36,413 bases of DNA from Nocardioides sp. Its GTDB lineage: Bacteria; Actinomycetota; Actinomycetes; Propionibacteriales; Nocardioidaceae. The stretch spans positions 1-36,413 of the forward strand of contig JAOPXC010000383.1 of the NCBI GenBank assembly GCA_025965335.1, read 5' to 3'. A model generated the notes under the pieces. The model searched no databases and had not been told where the DNA came from. It worked only from the letters and a program-made list of their open reading frames with translations. Shown piece by piece: positions 8,536 through 18,102 of this stretch (within the stretch, counting starts at the first letter, position 1; every line of letters starts with the position of its first letter). Made by a program: the position numbers and the translations under genes.

Positions 8536-9309
8536 GTGCCGACCTCACCCTCGTCCGACGTCGTGGACCGCCTGCGCGCCGCGGGCTGTGTCTTCGCGGA
8601 GGACGAGGCGGCGCTGCTCTTGGCGGCTGCCTCGGGTCCCGAGGAGCTGGAGCGGATGGTTGCCGAACGGGTGACCGGTCGCCCCCTCGAGCAGATCGTC
8701 GGCTGGGCCGAGTTCTGCGGGCTCCGCGTCGTCGTCGAGCCGGGTGTGTTCGTGCCGCGCCGACGCACCGAGCTGCTGGCCCGGATCGCCGGCGACGTCG
8801 CGGGACCGGGTTCGGTGGTGGTCGACCTCTGTTGCGGGACGGGCGCGCTGGGCGCGGCGCTGCTCGTCGCCGTACCGGGGGCAGAGGTGTACGCCGCCGA
8901 CGTCGACCCCGCGGCGGTCCACTGCGCCCGCCGGAACCTTCCTCCAAAGCGCGTCTTCGAGGGCGACCTGTACGACGCGCTTCCCGTGACGCTCCGCCGC
9001 CGCGTGGACGTGTTGGTCGTCAACGCGCCGTACGTGCCCTCGACGGCCATTGCGCTGATGCCGCCCGAGGCCCGCGACCACGAGCACCGGGTGGCCCTGG
9101 ACGGTGGCGACGACGGCCTCGACGTACATCGACGGGTGGTGGCCGGCGCCGACGACTGGCTGGCCCCCGGCGGGACCCTGCTGATCGAGGCCGGCCGCGA
9201 GCAGGCACCGGTGACTGCGGGGCTGATGACCGACGTGGGCCTGGTCGGCCGGCTCGAGCACGACGACGACCTCGACGGCACGTGCGTGGTCGGCCGCCGC
9301 TCCCACTGA
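8536..9309 (+). CDS. putative protein N5-glutamine methyltransferase (PrmC/HemK-related)
   Basis: VFVPRRRTELLARIA..VVVDLCCGTGALGAALL..VNAPYVP (NPPY-like motif with N-A-P-Y). Confidence 0.82.
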   Translation: MPTSPSSDVVDRLRAAGCVFAEDEAALLLAAASGPEELERMVAERVTGRPLEQIVGWAEFCGLRVVVEPGVFVPRRRTELLARIAGDVAGPGSVVVDLCCGTGALGAALLVAVPGAEVYAADVDPAAVHCARRNLPPKRVFEGDLYDALPVTLRRRVDVLVVNAPYVPSTAIALMPPEARDHEHRVALDGGDDGLDVHRRVVAGADDWLAPGGTLLIEAGREQAPVTAGLMTDVGLVGRLEHDDDLDGTCVVGRRSH

Positions 9310-9377
9310 GGCGGCCAAAACAGAATTGAGGCACTTGGGCCCTGCCCTTCGGGACCGATCGGGACCAAGATCAGCAG

Positions 9378-12047
9378 ATGAGCACCTTCGTCTTCGACTT
9401 CAGCCAGGGCGACATGCACCAGAAGGACCTTCTGGGCGGCAAGGGCGCGAACCTTGCCGAGATGACCAACCTGGGGCTTCCGGTGCCGCCGGGGTTCACG
9501 ATCACCACCGAGGCCTGCCGCGCGTACCTGGCCAACGGCAAGGAGCCGGACGACCTCGCCCACGAGATCGACGGGCACCTGCGCACCCTCGAGGAGCGGA
9601 TGGGTCGGCGCCTCGGTGACCCGGTCGACCCGTTGCTGGTGTCGGTGCGCTCGGGGGCGAAGTTCTCGATGCCCGGGATGATGGAGACGGTCCTCAACAT
9701 CGGCCTGAACGACGAGTCCGTGTCCGGGCTCGCCAAGCAGAGCGGCGACGAACGCTTCGCGATGGACTCCTACCGCCGGTTGCTGCAGATGTTCGGCAGC
9801 ACCGTGCTCGGCGTGGATGGGCACCTCTTCTCCGAGGAGCTGGACCGGCTCAAGGACCGGCGCCAGACCACGGCGGACGTGGACCTGCTGACCGAAGACC
9901 TGCGCGAGCTGGTTGACACGTACAAGGAGCTGATCCGGGAGCACGCGGACACCGAGTTCCCGCAGGACCCGGCCGAGCAGCTCGCCCAGGCGATGCGCGC
10001 GGTGTTCGACTCGTGGAACACGGAGCGGGCCCGGCTCTACCGACGTCAGGAGCGCATCCCCGAGGACCTCGGTACCGCCGTCAACGTGCAGGCGATGGTC
10101 TTCGGGAACCGCGGGAGGACGTCCGGATCCGGGGTCTGCTTCACCCGCGATCCCGCGTCCGGGGCTCGGGGCAGCTACGGCGACTACCTGCAGAACGCCC
10201 AAGGCGAGGATGTCGTCGCCGGCATTCGCAACACGATCCCCCTGGCCGAGATGGCCGAGATCGACAAGAAGTCGCACGACGAGCTGGTCGAGCACATGAA
10301 GACGCTCGAGCACCACTATCGCGATCTCTGCGACATCGAGTTCACGATCGAGAACGGCAAGCTCTGGATGCTCCAGACCCGGGTCGGCAAGCGCACCGCC
10401 GAGGCCGCCTTCCGGATCGCGAAGACGATGACCGACGAGGGGCTGATCGACCTCGACGAGGCGCTGCGACGCGTCACCGGCGCGCAGCTGGCCAACCTGA
10501 TGTTCCCGAGGTTCGACAAGTCGTCCGAGCAGACACCGATGGCCCGCGGCATGAACGCGTCTCCCGGCGCGGCCGTCGGCAAGGTGGTGCTCGACTCGGA
10601 GACCGCCGTCGAGTGGGCCGGACGCGGTGAGGACGTCATCCTCGTGCGCAACGAGACCAACCCCGAGGACCTGCACGGCATGGTGGTGTCCCGCGGCATC
10701 CTCACCAGCCGCGGGGGAAAAACCTCCCACGCCGCGGTGGTCGCGCGCGGCATGGGTCGGACCTGCGTGTGTGGCGTCGAGGCGATCGAGGTCGATCTCC
10801 CGTCGAGGACGCTCCGGGTGCGGGGTGGACCGACGCTCGCCGAGGGGGACGTGATCTCGATCGACGGCACCACCGGCGAGGTCTTCAACGGCCCGGTCCC
10901 CGTCGTTCCGTCCCTGGTGGTCCGCCACTTCGAGGGGGACGTCGACGAGGACGACGACGTCGTCAAGGCCGTGGCGGCGATCGTGGAGCACGCCGACGCG
11001 GTACGCCGACTCGGCGTCCACGCCAACGCCGACACGGCCGAGGACGCGGCCCGGGCGCGCCGGTTCGGCGCCCACGGCATCGGGCTGTGCCGCACCGAGC
11101 ACATGTTCCTCGGCGAGCGACGCCAACTGGTCGAGAACCTGATCCTCGCCGACGACACCGAGGCCCAGGAAGCCGCGCTGAGCGAGCTGCTCCCCCTGCA
11201 GCGTCGCGACTTCACCGGGATCCTCGAGGCCATGGACGGGTTGTCGGTCACGATCCGGCTGATCGACCCCCCGCTGCACGAGTTCCTCCCGGACTACACC
11301 GATCTCGCGGTGGAGGTGTCGCTCGAGGACGAGCGCGGGCACGTCGACGGCCGGCATCACAAGCTGCTCGACGCCGTGAAGCGGCTGCACGAGCAGAACC
11401 CGATGCTCGGACTCCGCGGGGTCCGACTGGGCATCGTGATCCCGGGCCTGTTCCTGATGCAGGCGAGAGCCATCCTCGAGGCCGCGGCCGACCGGATCGA
11501 GGCGGGGGGCGACCCCCATCCGGAGATCATGGTCCCGCTGGTCGGCAGCGCCCGGGAGCTCGAGATCGTGCGCGCCCAGATCGTGGGGATCGCCAAGGCC
11601 GTGGAGGCCGAGCGGGGCGTGACCATCCCGCATCGGATCGGCACCATGATCGAGCTCCCCCGGGCGGCGGTCACGGCCGACCGCATCGCCGCCGTTGCCG
11701 AGTTCTTCTCGTTCGGCACCAACGACCTGACGCAGATGACCTGGGGATTCTCGCGGGACGACGTCGAGGCATCGTTCTTCTCCACCTACCTCGAGCGGGA
11801 CATCTTCCCGGTCTCACCGTTCGAGTCCCTGGACACCGAGGGCGTCGGTGAGCTGGTGCGGACCGCCGTCCGGTTGGGCCGCGAGGCCCGGCCCGATCTG
11901 GGCCTGGGCGTCTGCGGCGAGCACGGCGGAGACCCTGCCTCGATCCACTTCTTCGACGAGGTCGGGCTGGACTACGTGTCCTGCTCGCCGTTCCGGGTCC
12001 CCGTCGCCCGCCTGGAGGCAGGACGTTCGGCGCTCGAGAACCGCTGA
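9378..12047 (+). CDS. ppdK: pyruvate, phosphate dikinase
   Basis: GGKGANLAEMTNLGLPVPPGFTITT; GGKTSHAAVVARGMGRTCVCG phosphohistidine domain; C-terminal PEP-utilizer motifs GLCRTEHMFLGERR and GVCGEHGGDP. Confidence 0.96.
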   Translation: MSTFVFDFSQGDMHQKDLLGGKGANLAEMTNLGLPVPPGFTITTEACRAYLANGKEPDDLAHEIDGHLRTLEERMGRRLGDPVDPLLVSVRSGAKFSMPGMMETVLNIGLNDESVSGLAKQSGDERFAMDSYRRLLQMFGSTVLGVDGHLFSEELDRLKDRRQTTADVDLLTEDLRELVDTYKELIREHADTEFPQDPAEQLAQAMRAVFDSWNTERARLYRRQERIPEDLGTAVNVQAMVFGNRGRTSGSGVCFTRDPASGARGSYGDYLQNAQGEDVVAGIRNTIPLAEMAEIDKKSHDELVEHMKTLEHHYRDLCDIEFTIENGKLWMLQTRVGKRTAEAAFRIAKTMTDEGLIDLDEALRRVTGAQLANLMFPRFDKSSEQTPMARGMNASPGAAVGKVVLDSETAVEWAGRGEDVILVRNETNPEDLHGMVVSRGILTSRGGKTSHAAVVARGMGRTCVCGVEAIEVDLPSRTLRVRGGPTLAEGDVISIDGTTGEVFNGPVPVVPSLVVRHFEGDVDEDDDVVKAVAAIVEHADAVRRLGVHANADTAEDAARARRFGAHGIGLCRTEHMFLGERRQLVENLILADDTEAQEAALSELLPLQRRDFTGILEAMDGLSVTIRLIDPPLHEFLPDYTDLAVEVSLEDERGHVDGRHHKLLDAVKRLHEQNPMLGLRGVRLGIVIPGLFLMQARAILEAAADRIEAGGDPHPEIMVPLVGSARELEIVRAQIVGIAKAVEAERGVTIPHRIGTMIELPRAAVTADRIAAVAEFFSFGTNDLTQMTWGFSRDDVEASFFSTYLERDIFPVSPFESLDTEGVGELVRTAVRLGREARPDLGLGVCGEHGGDPASIHFFDEVGLDYVSCSPFRVPVARLEAGRSALENR

Positions 12048-12068
12048 CCGCTGCCGATCCCGCGCCGC

Positions 12069-12284
12069 TCAGCCGTCCGAAGGGTCGCGATCCGCGTGCT
12101 CGACGAAAGCGTCGGCGCCGGGGAATACGAGTCCCTCGTGGCCCGTGTCGGTCCACCGCACGACATACGGCGGCGACCCGTCCTCGTGCTTGACCTCGAG
12201 TATCTCTGCGTCTCGGACGTGCTCTCCCACATGCACACTGCGCACCACCAGCCGATCGCCTGGCCGCGCCGTCATCATCGTCAT
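12069..12284 (-). CDS. DUF1918-domain small protein
   Basis: GDRLVVRSVHVGEHVRDAEILEVKHEDGSPPYVVRWTDTGHEGLVFPGADAFVEH is typical of DUF1918. Confidence 0.85.
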   Translation of the reverse strand: MTMMTARPGDRLVVRSVHVGEHVRDAEILEVKHEDGSPPYVVRWTDTGHEGLVFPGADAFVEHADRDPSDG

Positions 12285-12588
12285 GGTGTTCCCCTCTCTC
12301 CGCGGGATGCGAACCGCCTCCCTGGGTCCATGATCGTCCTGTCGCCGCCACTTGGGCAGGGTCGTGCTCCCCGAATTCGATCGGACCTGAGCAAGTCGGG
12401 CGCGGTTCTGGTGGCTCGACGGGCTCGACCAGCGGGGTCGGCGCCCTGCCTTGGGTTCCAGCGGGAGGGACCTTGGACCCTCACCGCACTACCTCTCGAC
12501 CCGTGTGCCTGCCGGACGACGCGGCGAGACTCGAAGAGAGGAGTCCAGCAGCAGCCCGGTGACCGGGCCAAGTGACCAGGAGGTCGAC

Positions 12589-13140
12589 ATGTTTGCACTC
12601 CGCGCCCTGGTGGTCTACGAGTCGATGTTCGGCAACACCGAGAGCGTCGCGGCGGCCGTGGCCGACGGCCTCGCTCTGGCGGGAGCCGAGGTCAGCCTCC
12701 TCGAGGTGGCCCAGGCGTCGGCAGTCGACATCGCCCAACACGATCTGATCGTCGTCGGCGCCCCGACCCACGCGTTCTCACTGAGCCGGCACGCCACCCG
12801 GGAGGACGCCGTCCGGCAGGGCGCGGACCCGGCCCGGGCCGAGGCCGGCGTGCGTGAGTGGCTGATGAACCTGCCCAGGGACGACACGCAGCGGCTCGCC
12901 GCCTGCTTCGACACCCGGGTGACAAGGGTGCGGCACATCCCCAAGTCCGCATCGACCCGCGCCGGACATCTGCTCGTGCGCAACGGACTGACACTCATCG
13001 ACCGCCCGACCGCCTTCCTGGTCCAGGGCACCCTGGGGCCACTTGGTGTGAGCGAGCTGGAGCGGGCCACCGCCTGGGGCCAGCATCTCGCCACCGAAGC
13101 CCAGCGCCGCCTGGCCGTGAGGCCATCCGCGCGCCGATGA
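12589..13140 (+). CDS. flavodoxin-domain protein
   Basis: ALVVYESMFGNTESVAAAVADGL FMN-binding loop; RBS accaggagg upstream of the ATG at 12589. Confidence 0.88.
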   Translation: MFALRALVVYESMFGNTESVAAAVADGLALAGAEVSLLEVAQASAVDIAQHDLIVVGAPTHAFSLSRHATREDAVRQGADPARAEAGVREWLMNLPRDDTQRLAACFDTRVTRVRHIPKSASTRAGHLLVRNGLTLIDRPTAFLVQGTLGPLGVSELERATAWGQHLATEAQRRLAVRPSARR

Positions 13141-13149
13141 GGCCCAGAC

Positions 13150-14868
13150 TCAGGAGGCCGGCACGGTCCACTCGACCCGCGTGCCCGCGGACGGGGTCGA
13201 GGTCACCAGGCAGCGCCCACCGAGCCGCTCGGCGCGCTGGCGCATGTAGCGGAGCCCGCTCTCGTTGACCGTGGCCGGCAAGCCGGCGCCGTCGTCGGCC
13301 ACGACCAGGACGATGTCAGCACCGGCGGTGAGCTCAACCCTGACGGCCGACGCGTGCGCATGCCGGCTCGCGTTCGACAAGGCCTCGCCCAGCACGGCCA
13401 GCAGGTCGGGCGCGACCGTGGAGCTGATCAGGGTGCGCACCGGACCCTCGAACCTCAGGGAGGGACGGAACTTCATGGTGCCGGCGGCCCGATCGACCAT
13501 CCGCGTCACCTCCGCCTGGATGTCCGCGGCGTCGCCCGGAGAACCGAGCGCGAAGATCGAACGCCTGACGTCCTTGATGGTGGCGTCGATGTCGTCGACG
13601 GCGGTGTTCAGCCGATCGACCACGGCCGGCTCGTCGGTCAGCCGGGCCGTGCTCTGCAGGCTCAGCCCGATCGCGAACAGCCGCTGGATGACCAGGTCGT
13701 GCAGGTCGCGCCCGATCCGGTCCCGGTCTTCGAAGAGCGCCAGTCGCTGCTGGTTCTCGCGCGCCTGCGCGACCTGGAGTGCAAGGGCGGCCTGCTCGGC
13801 GAAGCTGCTGGGCAGCACGGCGTCCACCGCGATGTACCCCGCGATGTGCTGCGGCGTCCAGGCGAGGGCCAGGACGCCCTCGATGCCGGAGGAGTTCCGC
13901 AACGGCACGATGATGGCCGGCCCCAGCTCCGGCCAGCCGGGGATCTCGGCGGTGGAGAATGCGCGTGGGTCCTGGCTCAGCTGCTCGACGGTCAGCGCTG
14001 CTCCGGTGCGGATGACGTCGCGGGCCAGCGAGCGATCCATCGAGATCGTGGCCGCGGCGTGCGGCACGTCGATGTCGGCACCCGAGACGACCCGGAGGGC
14101 CAGATGGTCCGCGTCGTCGCCCGCAACGACCCAGGCCAGATCGGCCCCGGAGATCTCGCGGGCGCGATCGGCGACCGCCTGGAGCGCGTCCGACCCGGAC
14201 GTCGATCCGGAGAGCAGCCCCGTGATCTCGGCCGTCGCGCTGAGCCACTTCTCCCGTCGGGCGGCCTCCTCGAGCAGGCGGGCATTCTCGATCGCCACGC
14301 CGGCGGCGGCTGCGAGCGCCACCACGATGTCCTGATCCTGTTCGGTGAAGTCACCGCCACCGATCTTCTCCGTCAGGTAGAGGTTGCCGAAGACCTGGTC
14401 CCGGATCCGCACCGGCACCCCGAGAAACGAGCTCATCGGCGGGTGGCCGGCGGGGAATCCGTAGGACTCGGCGTGCTGCGCGATGTCGTGCAGGCGCAAG
14501 GGCTGGGGCCGGTCGATGATCAGGCCGAGCAGTCCATGACCGGTGGGCAGGTCTCCGATCTCGTGCACCTGCACCGGCGTCATCCCGTGGTGGACGAACG
14601 TGCGCAGGCGCCGTTCCGGCCCCACCCCCAGGACACCCAGCGCGGCGTACTCCGCGCCGGCCAGTCTCGTGGCGATCTCCACGATCCTGGCCAATAGACC
14701 GTCCAGCGAGAGGTCCGCGGCCATCGTCACCACCGCATCGAGCAGGAGCCGCCACCGCGCCTGGTCGTCGAGGACGCCGTGGACCCGGTTCAGCACTTCC
14801 CGCAGCAGGTCGTCGAACCCGGTGTCGGAGAGACCGGTGACCGTGGGCCGGACGTCAGGCTCCTGCAT
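13150..14868 (-). CDS. GAF-domain sensor histidine kinase, DevS/DosT-like
   Basis: Two GAF regions (GFPAGHPPMSSFLGVPVRIRDQVFGNLYLTEK), HisKA_3 motif DRDRIGRDLHDLVIQRLFAIGLSLQ, HATPase DDGAGLP; start at Met 14868. Confidence 0.92.
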   Translation of the reverse strand: MQEPDVRPTVTGLSDTGFDDLLREVLNRVHGVLDDQARWRLLLDAVVTMAADLSLDGLLARIVEIATRLAGAEYAALGVLGVGPERRLRTFVHHGMTPVQVHEIGDLPTGHGLLGLIIDRPQPLRLHDIAQHAESYGFPAGHPPMSSFLGVPVRIRDQVFGNLYLTEKIGGGDFTEQDQDIVVALAAAAGVAIENARLLEEAARREKWLSATAEITGLLSGSTSGSDALQAVADRAREISGADLAWVVAGDDADHLALRVVSGADIDVPHAAATISMDRSLARDVIRTGAALTVEQLSQDPRAFSTAEIPGWPELGPAIIVPLRNSSGIEGVLALAWTPQHIAGYIAVDAVLPSSFAEQAALALQVAQARENQQRLALFEDRDRIGRDLHDLVIQRLFAIGLSLQSTARLTDEPAVVDRLNTAVDDIDATIKDVRRSIFALGSPGDAADIQAEVTRMVDRAAGTMKFRPSLRFEGPVRTLISSTVAPDLLAVLGEALSNASRHAHASAVRVELTAGADIVLVVADDGAGLPATVNESGLRYMRQRAERLGGRCLVTSTPSAGTRVEWTVPAS

Positions 14869-14921
14869 GTTCCTCCTGGACCGTGCTTCCATGGGCGCTA
14901 CCGGCCAACGTAGCCCCCCGG

Positions 14922-14935
14922 AGGCCCTTGGTCCC
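14922..14935. promoter_or_regulatory. DosR-box-like site AGGCCCTTGGTCCC
   Basis: Upstream of the histidine kinase (divergent intergenic region); 11/14 match by eye to GGGACCTTGGACCC. Confidence 0.45.
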
Positions 14936-14951
14936 CTCCTGCAGAGGACAA

Positions 14952-14965
14952 GTGACCTAGGCCCC
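14952..14965. promoter_or_regulatory. DosR-box-like site GTGACCTAGGCCCC
   Basis: ~50 bp upstream of the PPOX ATG; 11/14 match by eye to GGGACCTTGGACCC. Confidence 0.45.
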
Positions 14966-15015
14966 GATCCCGGTGCGACAGATGCTGGAAGCCACACGAG
15001 ACGGAGAAACCAGCC

Positions 15016-15432
15016 ATGAGCAGTTCCCGGGGCACCGGCGGCCGACTGGTCGAGTTGACCACGGACGAGTGCTGGACCCTGCTCGGGGAGAGCCTGGTCG
15101 GGCGTGTGGCATGGTCCGGACACGGTGGGCCGACGGTGCTGCCGGTCAACTTCGTCGCTACCGACGAGAAGATCGTGTTCCGCACCTCGCCGTACTCCGC
15201 GCCGGCGAGGGAGTGTGACGACCTCCCGGTGGCCTTCGAGGTCGACGAATTCGACTCCACCACGCGCTCGGGCTGGAGCGTCCTCGCGCGCGGCACCGCC
15301 CGGCTGGTCTACGACGGCGCACACGTGCCAGCCGCGGCCACGGACCTGGACGTGTGGGCCGATGGGTGGCGCGCACTGCACATCATCATCGAGCCCCGTG
15401 AGCTCACCGGACGGCGGCTGCTCCCCGGCTGA
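15016..15432 (+). CDS. pyridoxamine 5'-phosphate oxidase family (FMN-binding split barrel) protein
   Basis: LTTDECWTLLGESLVGRVAWSGHGGPTVLPVNFVATDEKIVFRTSP; SGWSVLARGTARLV. Confidence 0.88.
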   Translation: MSSSRGTGGRLVELTTDECWTLLGESLVGRVAWSGHGGPTVLPVNFVATDEKIVFRTSPYSAPARECDDLPVAFEVDEFDSTTRSGWSVLARGTARLVYDGAHVPAAATDLDVWADGWRALHIIIEPRELTGRRLLPG

Positions 15433-15450
15433 GCGGGAAGCGCGCCGCGG

Positions 15451-16119
15451 TCAGTCGTTGAGGTGCTTGGTCGCGAAGATCGCCGCCTGGGTCCGGCTCT
15501 CGAGGTTCAGCTTCGCGAGCATGGAGGACACGTAGTTCTTGACGGTCTTCTCGGCCAGGAAGAGGGTGCCGGCGATCTGCCGGTTGGTCATGCCCTCGCC
15601 GATGAGCTCGAGGATGCGGAGCTCCTGGGCCGTCAGCTGCTGCAGGGAGGGATCGACCTTGGGGCCGCTGCGCAGCCGCTCGAGGACCTGGGTCGTGACC
15701 GCCGGGTCGAGCATCGACTGTCCCGCCGCAACCCGGCGGACGGTGTTGATCAGGTCGTTGCCGTGCACCTGCTTGAGGATGTAGCCCGCTGCACCGGCCA
15801 TGATCGCGGAGAACAGCGCCTCGTCGTCGTCGTACGACGTGAGGATCAGGGCTGCGATCGACGGGTCCTGGGACCGGACTTCGCGGCACACGTCGATGCC
15901 GGAGCCGTCCGGCAGCCGCCCGTCCAGGATCGCGACGTGCGGCCGCAGCGCCGGGATCCGCCGGGTTGCTTCCTCGGCGAGCCCGGACTCGCCCACGACC
16001 ACGATGTCGCCCTCGCCTTCGAGGAGCTCCCGGATGCCGCGGCGGACGATCTCGTGGTCGTCGAGCAGGAAGACGCGAATCGGTTCACCCGTAGGTGGCA
16101 CAGCCAGCTGGTCGGACAT
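15451..16119 (-). CDS. NarL/FixJ-type response regulator, DevR/DosR-like
   Basis: VFLLDDHEIVRRGIRELL receiver, VAILDGRLPDGSG phospho-Asp, LTSYDDD, K of YILKQV; LuxR HTH LTAQELRILELIGEGMTNRQIAGTLFLAEKTVKNYVSSMLAKL. Start at the internal Met. Confidence 0.93.
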   Translation of the reverse strand: MSDQLAVPPTGEPIRVFLLDDHEIVRRGIRELLEGEGDIVVVGESGLAEEATRRIPALRPHVAILDGRLPDGSGIDVCREVRSQDPSIAALILTSYDDDEALFSAIMAGAAGYILKQVHGNDLINTVRRVAAGQSMLDPAVTTQVLERLRSGPKVDPSLQQLTAQELRILELIGEGMTNRQIAGTLFLAEKTVKNYVSSMLAKLNLESRTQAAIFATKHLND

Positions 16120-16175
16120 GGCCTCACAGTAGGCCGACAACGGGGCCCATGGGCTGCTGATGTGCCCCGGACGAC

Positions 16176-16189
16176 GGGACCTTCGACTC
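16176..16189. promoter_or_regulatory. DosR-box-like site GGGACCTTCGACTC
   Basis: Between the divergent response-regulator and nitroreductase genes, 57-60 bp from each start; 12/14 match by eye to GGGACCTTGGACCC. Confidence 0.45.
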
Positions 16190-16249
16190 TCGCAAGTCCC
16201 CGCCGTCGTGTCCCAAGGTGAAGCAGGGCGACAGCGCGAGGAGGCAGCC

Positions 16250-17248
16250 GTGAGCATCGTGGAGCACATCGACAACGGGTCCGCGGCGTACTTGCGCGAC
16301 GCCGTACGTCACATGGTGCAGGTCGCCTGCCTCGCACCCAGCGTCCACAACACCCAGCCCTGGCTGTGGCGCATCGACGGTCACACCGTCGAGCTCCGGG
16401 CGGACCGTGACCGGCAGCTTCCGGTCGCCGACCCGGCCGGCCGCAACCTCGCGATCAGCTGCGGCGCCGCACTGCACCACGCCCAGGTTGCGGCGACCGC
16501 CCAGGGATTCGCCACGTCCGTCCGACGGCTCCCCGACGAAGGCGATGCGGACCTGCTCGCGGTCATCGAGCTGAGCGAAGGGTCCCTCACCCTCGGTTCC
16601 GCGGCCGACTTGCGGGCCCTCGAAGAGCGGTGCACGGATCGGCGCCGCTTCACGTCATGGCCAGTCCCGCAGGAGCGGCTCGAGAACCTGGCCAGCGTCA
16701 ACGCGGACGGTTCCGCGCACGTACGGCCGTTGACCGACGTGACCTCGCGCTTCCGGACCGAGCTCCTCGTCAGCAGGGCGATGACCCGCCAGGAGGCGGA
16801 CCGCCGTTTCGCGGTCGAGCAACGCCTGTGGACGGACCACAGCGGGGTCGACGGGATCCCGGCGGGGGCCATCCCACCGGTGGACGACTTCCCGCGTTCC
16901 AGCCGCGGTCGATTCGGCCACGGACTCTTCCCGGACGCCGCCCAGGAGACCGTCGAGGCCTCCGACGGACTGGTCGCCGTGACCACGGAGGAAGAGGGGC
17001 TGCTCGCCTGGCTGATGGCTGGCGAGCTGCTCAGCCGGCTGTGGCTGGAGGCCACGAAGGGCGGGCTGTCGGTCGTACCCCTGAGCCAGGTGATCGAGGT
17101 CGAGCAGACCCGGGCCGAGCTCTTCCACCGGGTCTTCGCCGGTCTGGAAGTGCCGCAGATCCTGGTTCGTATCGGCTGGCAGCAGATCGGGCGGAGCACT
17201 CTGCCGCGGACGCCGCGGCGTCCCCTGGGCGAGGTCCTCCTGCCTTGA
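16250..17248 (+). CDS. Acg-family FMN-binding nitroreductase-like protein
   Basis: VQVACLAPSVHNTQPWLWRIDGHTVELRADRDRQLPVADPAGRNLAISCGAALHHAQVA; characteristic of the Acg family (Rv2032-like); GTG start. Confidence 0.88.
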   Translation: MSIVEHIDNGSAAYLRDAVRHMVQVACLAPSVHNTQPWLWRIDGHTVELRADRDRQLPVADPAGRNLAISCGAALHHAQVAATAQGFATSVRRLPDEGDADLLAVIELSEGSLTLGSAADLRALEERCTDRRRFTSWPVPQERLENLASVNADGSAHVRPLTDVTSRFRTELLVSRAMTRQEADRRFAVEQRLWTDHSGVDGIPAGAIPPVDDFPRSSRGRFGHGLFPDAAQETVEASDGLVAVTTEEEGLLAWLMAGELLSRLWLEATKGGLSVVPLSQVIEVEQTRAELFHRVFAGLEVPQILVRIGWQQIGRSTLPRTPRRPLGEVLLP

Positions 17249-17255
17249 GGCAACA

Positions 17256-17289
17256 GTGACCTTCGCCAGCGGATCGGGACCTCCGGCCC
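17256..17289. promoter_or_regulatory. paired DosR-box-like sites GTGACCTTCGCCAG (17256..17269) and GGGACCTCCGGCCC (17276..17289)
   Basis: Starts 20 bp apart, upstream of the DoxX-like gene. Confidence 0.45.
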
Positions 17290-17365
17290 TGACCACCGAC
17301 ATCTCGGGAACGCGAACCTTGGAACAGAAGACCAACCGAAAGCCCATCCAGAAAGGGGTCAGGTC

Positions 17366-17953
17366 ATGACCGTCCTACACAGCAACAAGGCAACCGAGAT
17401 CGTCAACGTCGACGAGCAGGGGGACACCGCCGCTCACCCGCTCGCGCGCCGGGCCCTGGCCGCCTTGCGGATCGCGTTCGGCATCACCTTCCTGTGGGCG
17501 TTCCTCGACAAGACTTTCGCCCTCGGCTTCCACACCGGCTACGACCCGACGGGTACCACCCTGGACCGCTTCGGCGACGCCGCCTGGATCCACGGCGGCA
17601 GCCCCACCGAGGGCTTCCTGAAGTTCGGGGCCGACGGCCCGTTCAACGGCTTCTACCACTCGATCGCCGGTGCCCCCGTCACCGACTGGCTGTTCATGCT
17701 CGGCCTGCTCGGCATCGGCGTCGCCCTGATCCTCGGGATCGGGATGCGCGTCGCCTGCGCTGCCGGCGTGGCCATGTACCTCATGATGTTCAGCGTCGTC
17801 CTGCCTCCCGCGAACAACCCGCTGGTCGACGACCACATCCTCGGCGCGATCAGCCTGGTCGTGCTCGCCGCCCTGAGCGCCGGTGACACCTGGGGCTTCG
17901 GACGGATCTGGTCGCGGAGCGGCGTCGTCCAGACGAACCCCGTCCTGCGGTGA
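17366..17953 (+). CDS. DoxX-like / thiosulfate:quinone oxidoreductase-like integral membrane protein
   Basis: RRALAALRIAFGITFLWAFLDKTFALGF, several hydrophobic helices, NNPLVDDHILGAISLVVL. Confidence 0.75.
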   Translation: MTVLHSNKATEIVNVDEQGDTAAHPLARRALAALRIAFGITFLWAFLDKTFALGFHTGYDPTGTTLDRFGDAAWIHGGSPTEGFLKFGADGPFNGFYHSIAGAPVTDWLFMLGLLGIGVALILGIGMRVACAAGVAMYLMMFSVVLPPANNPLVDDHILGAISLVVLAALSAGDTWGFGRIWSRSGVVQTNPVLR

Positions 17954-18102
17954 CCTGAACACCCCCGGTCCCCAGCGGTCATCTGCCACCCCCCTGGCAG
18001 GTGGCCGCTCGGCATTTCCGGGTCGCCCGGATCGTCCGAGCCAGTGCCAGGGCCGGCACGCGAGAGCTCCTCGCGCGGAACCGGCGTCCGGTGCGCCGGG
18101 CG

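Noticed and set aside
8526-11633. 1035-aa minus-strand ORF antisense to ppdK and the PrmC-like gene
   Set aside because: Shadow ORF produced by GC-rich third positions; product is low-complexity with no motifs, while the sense strand encodes a clear PPDK.
17985-18005. GCCACC-N9-GGTGGC hairpin between the convergent DoxX-like and LuxR genes as terminator
   Set aside because: Plausible position but a short stem with no tract; not supportable by eye.
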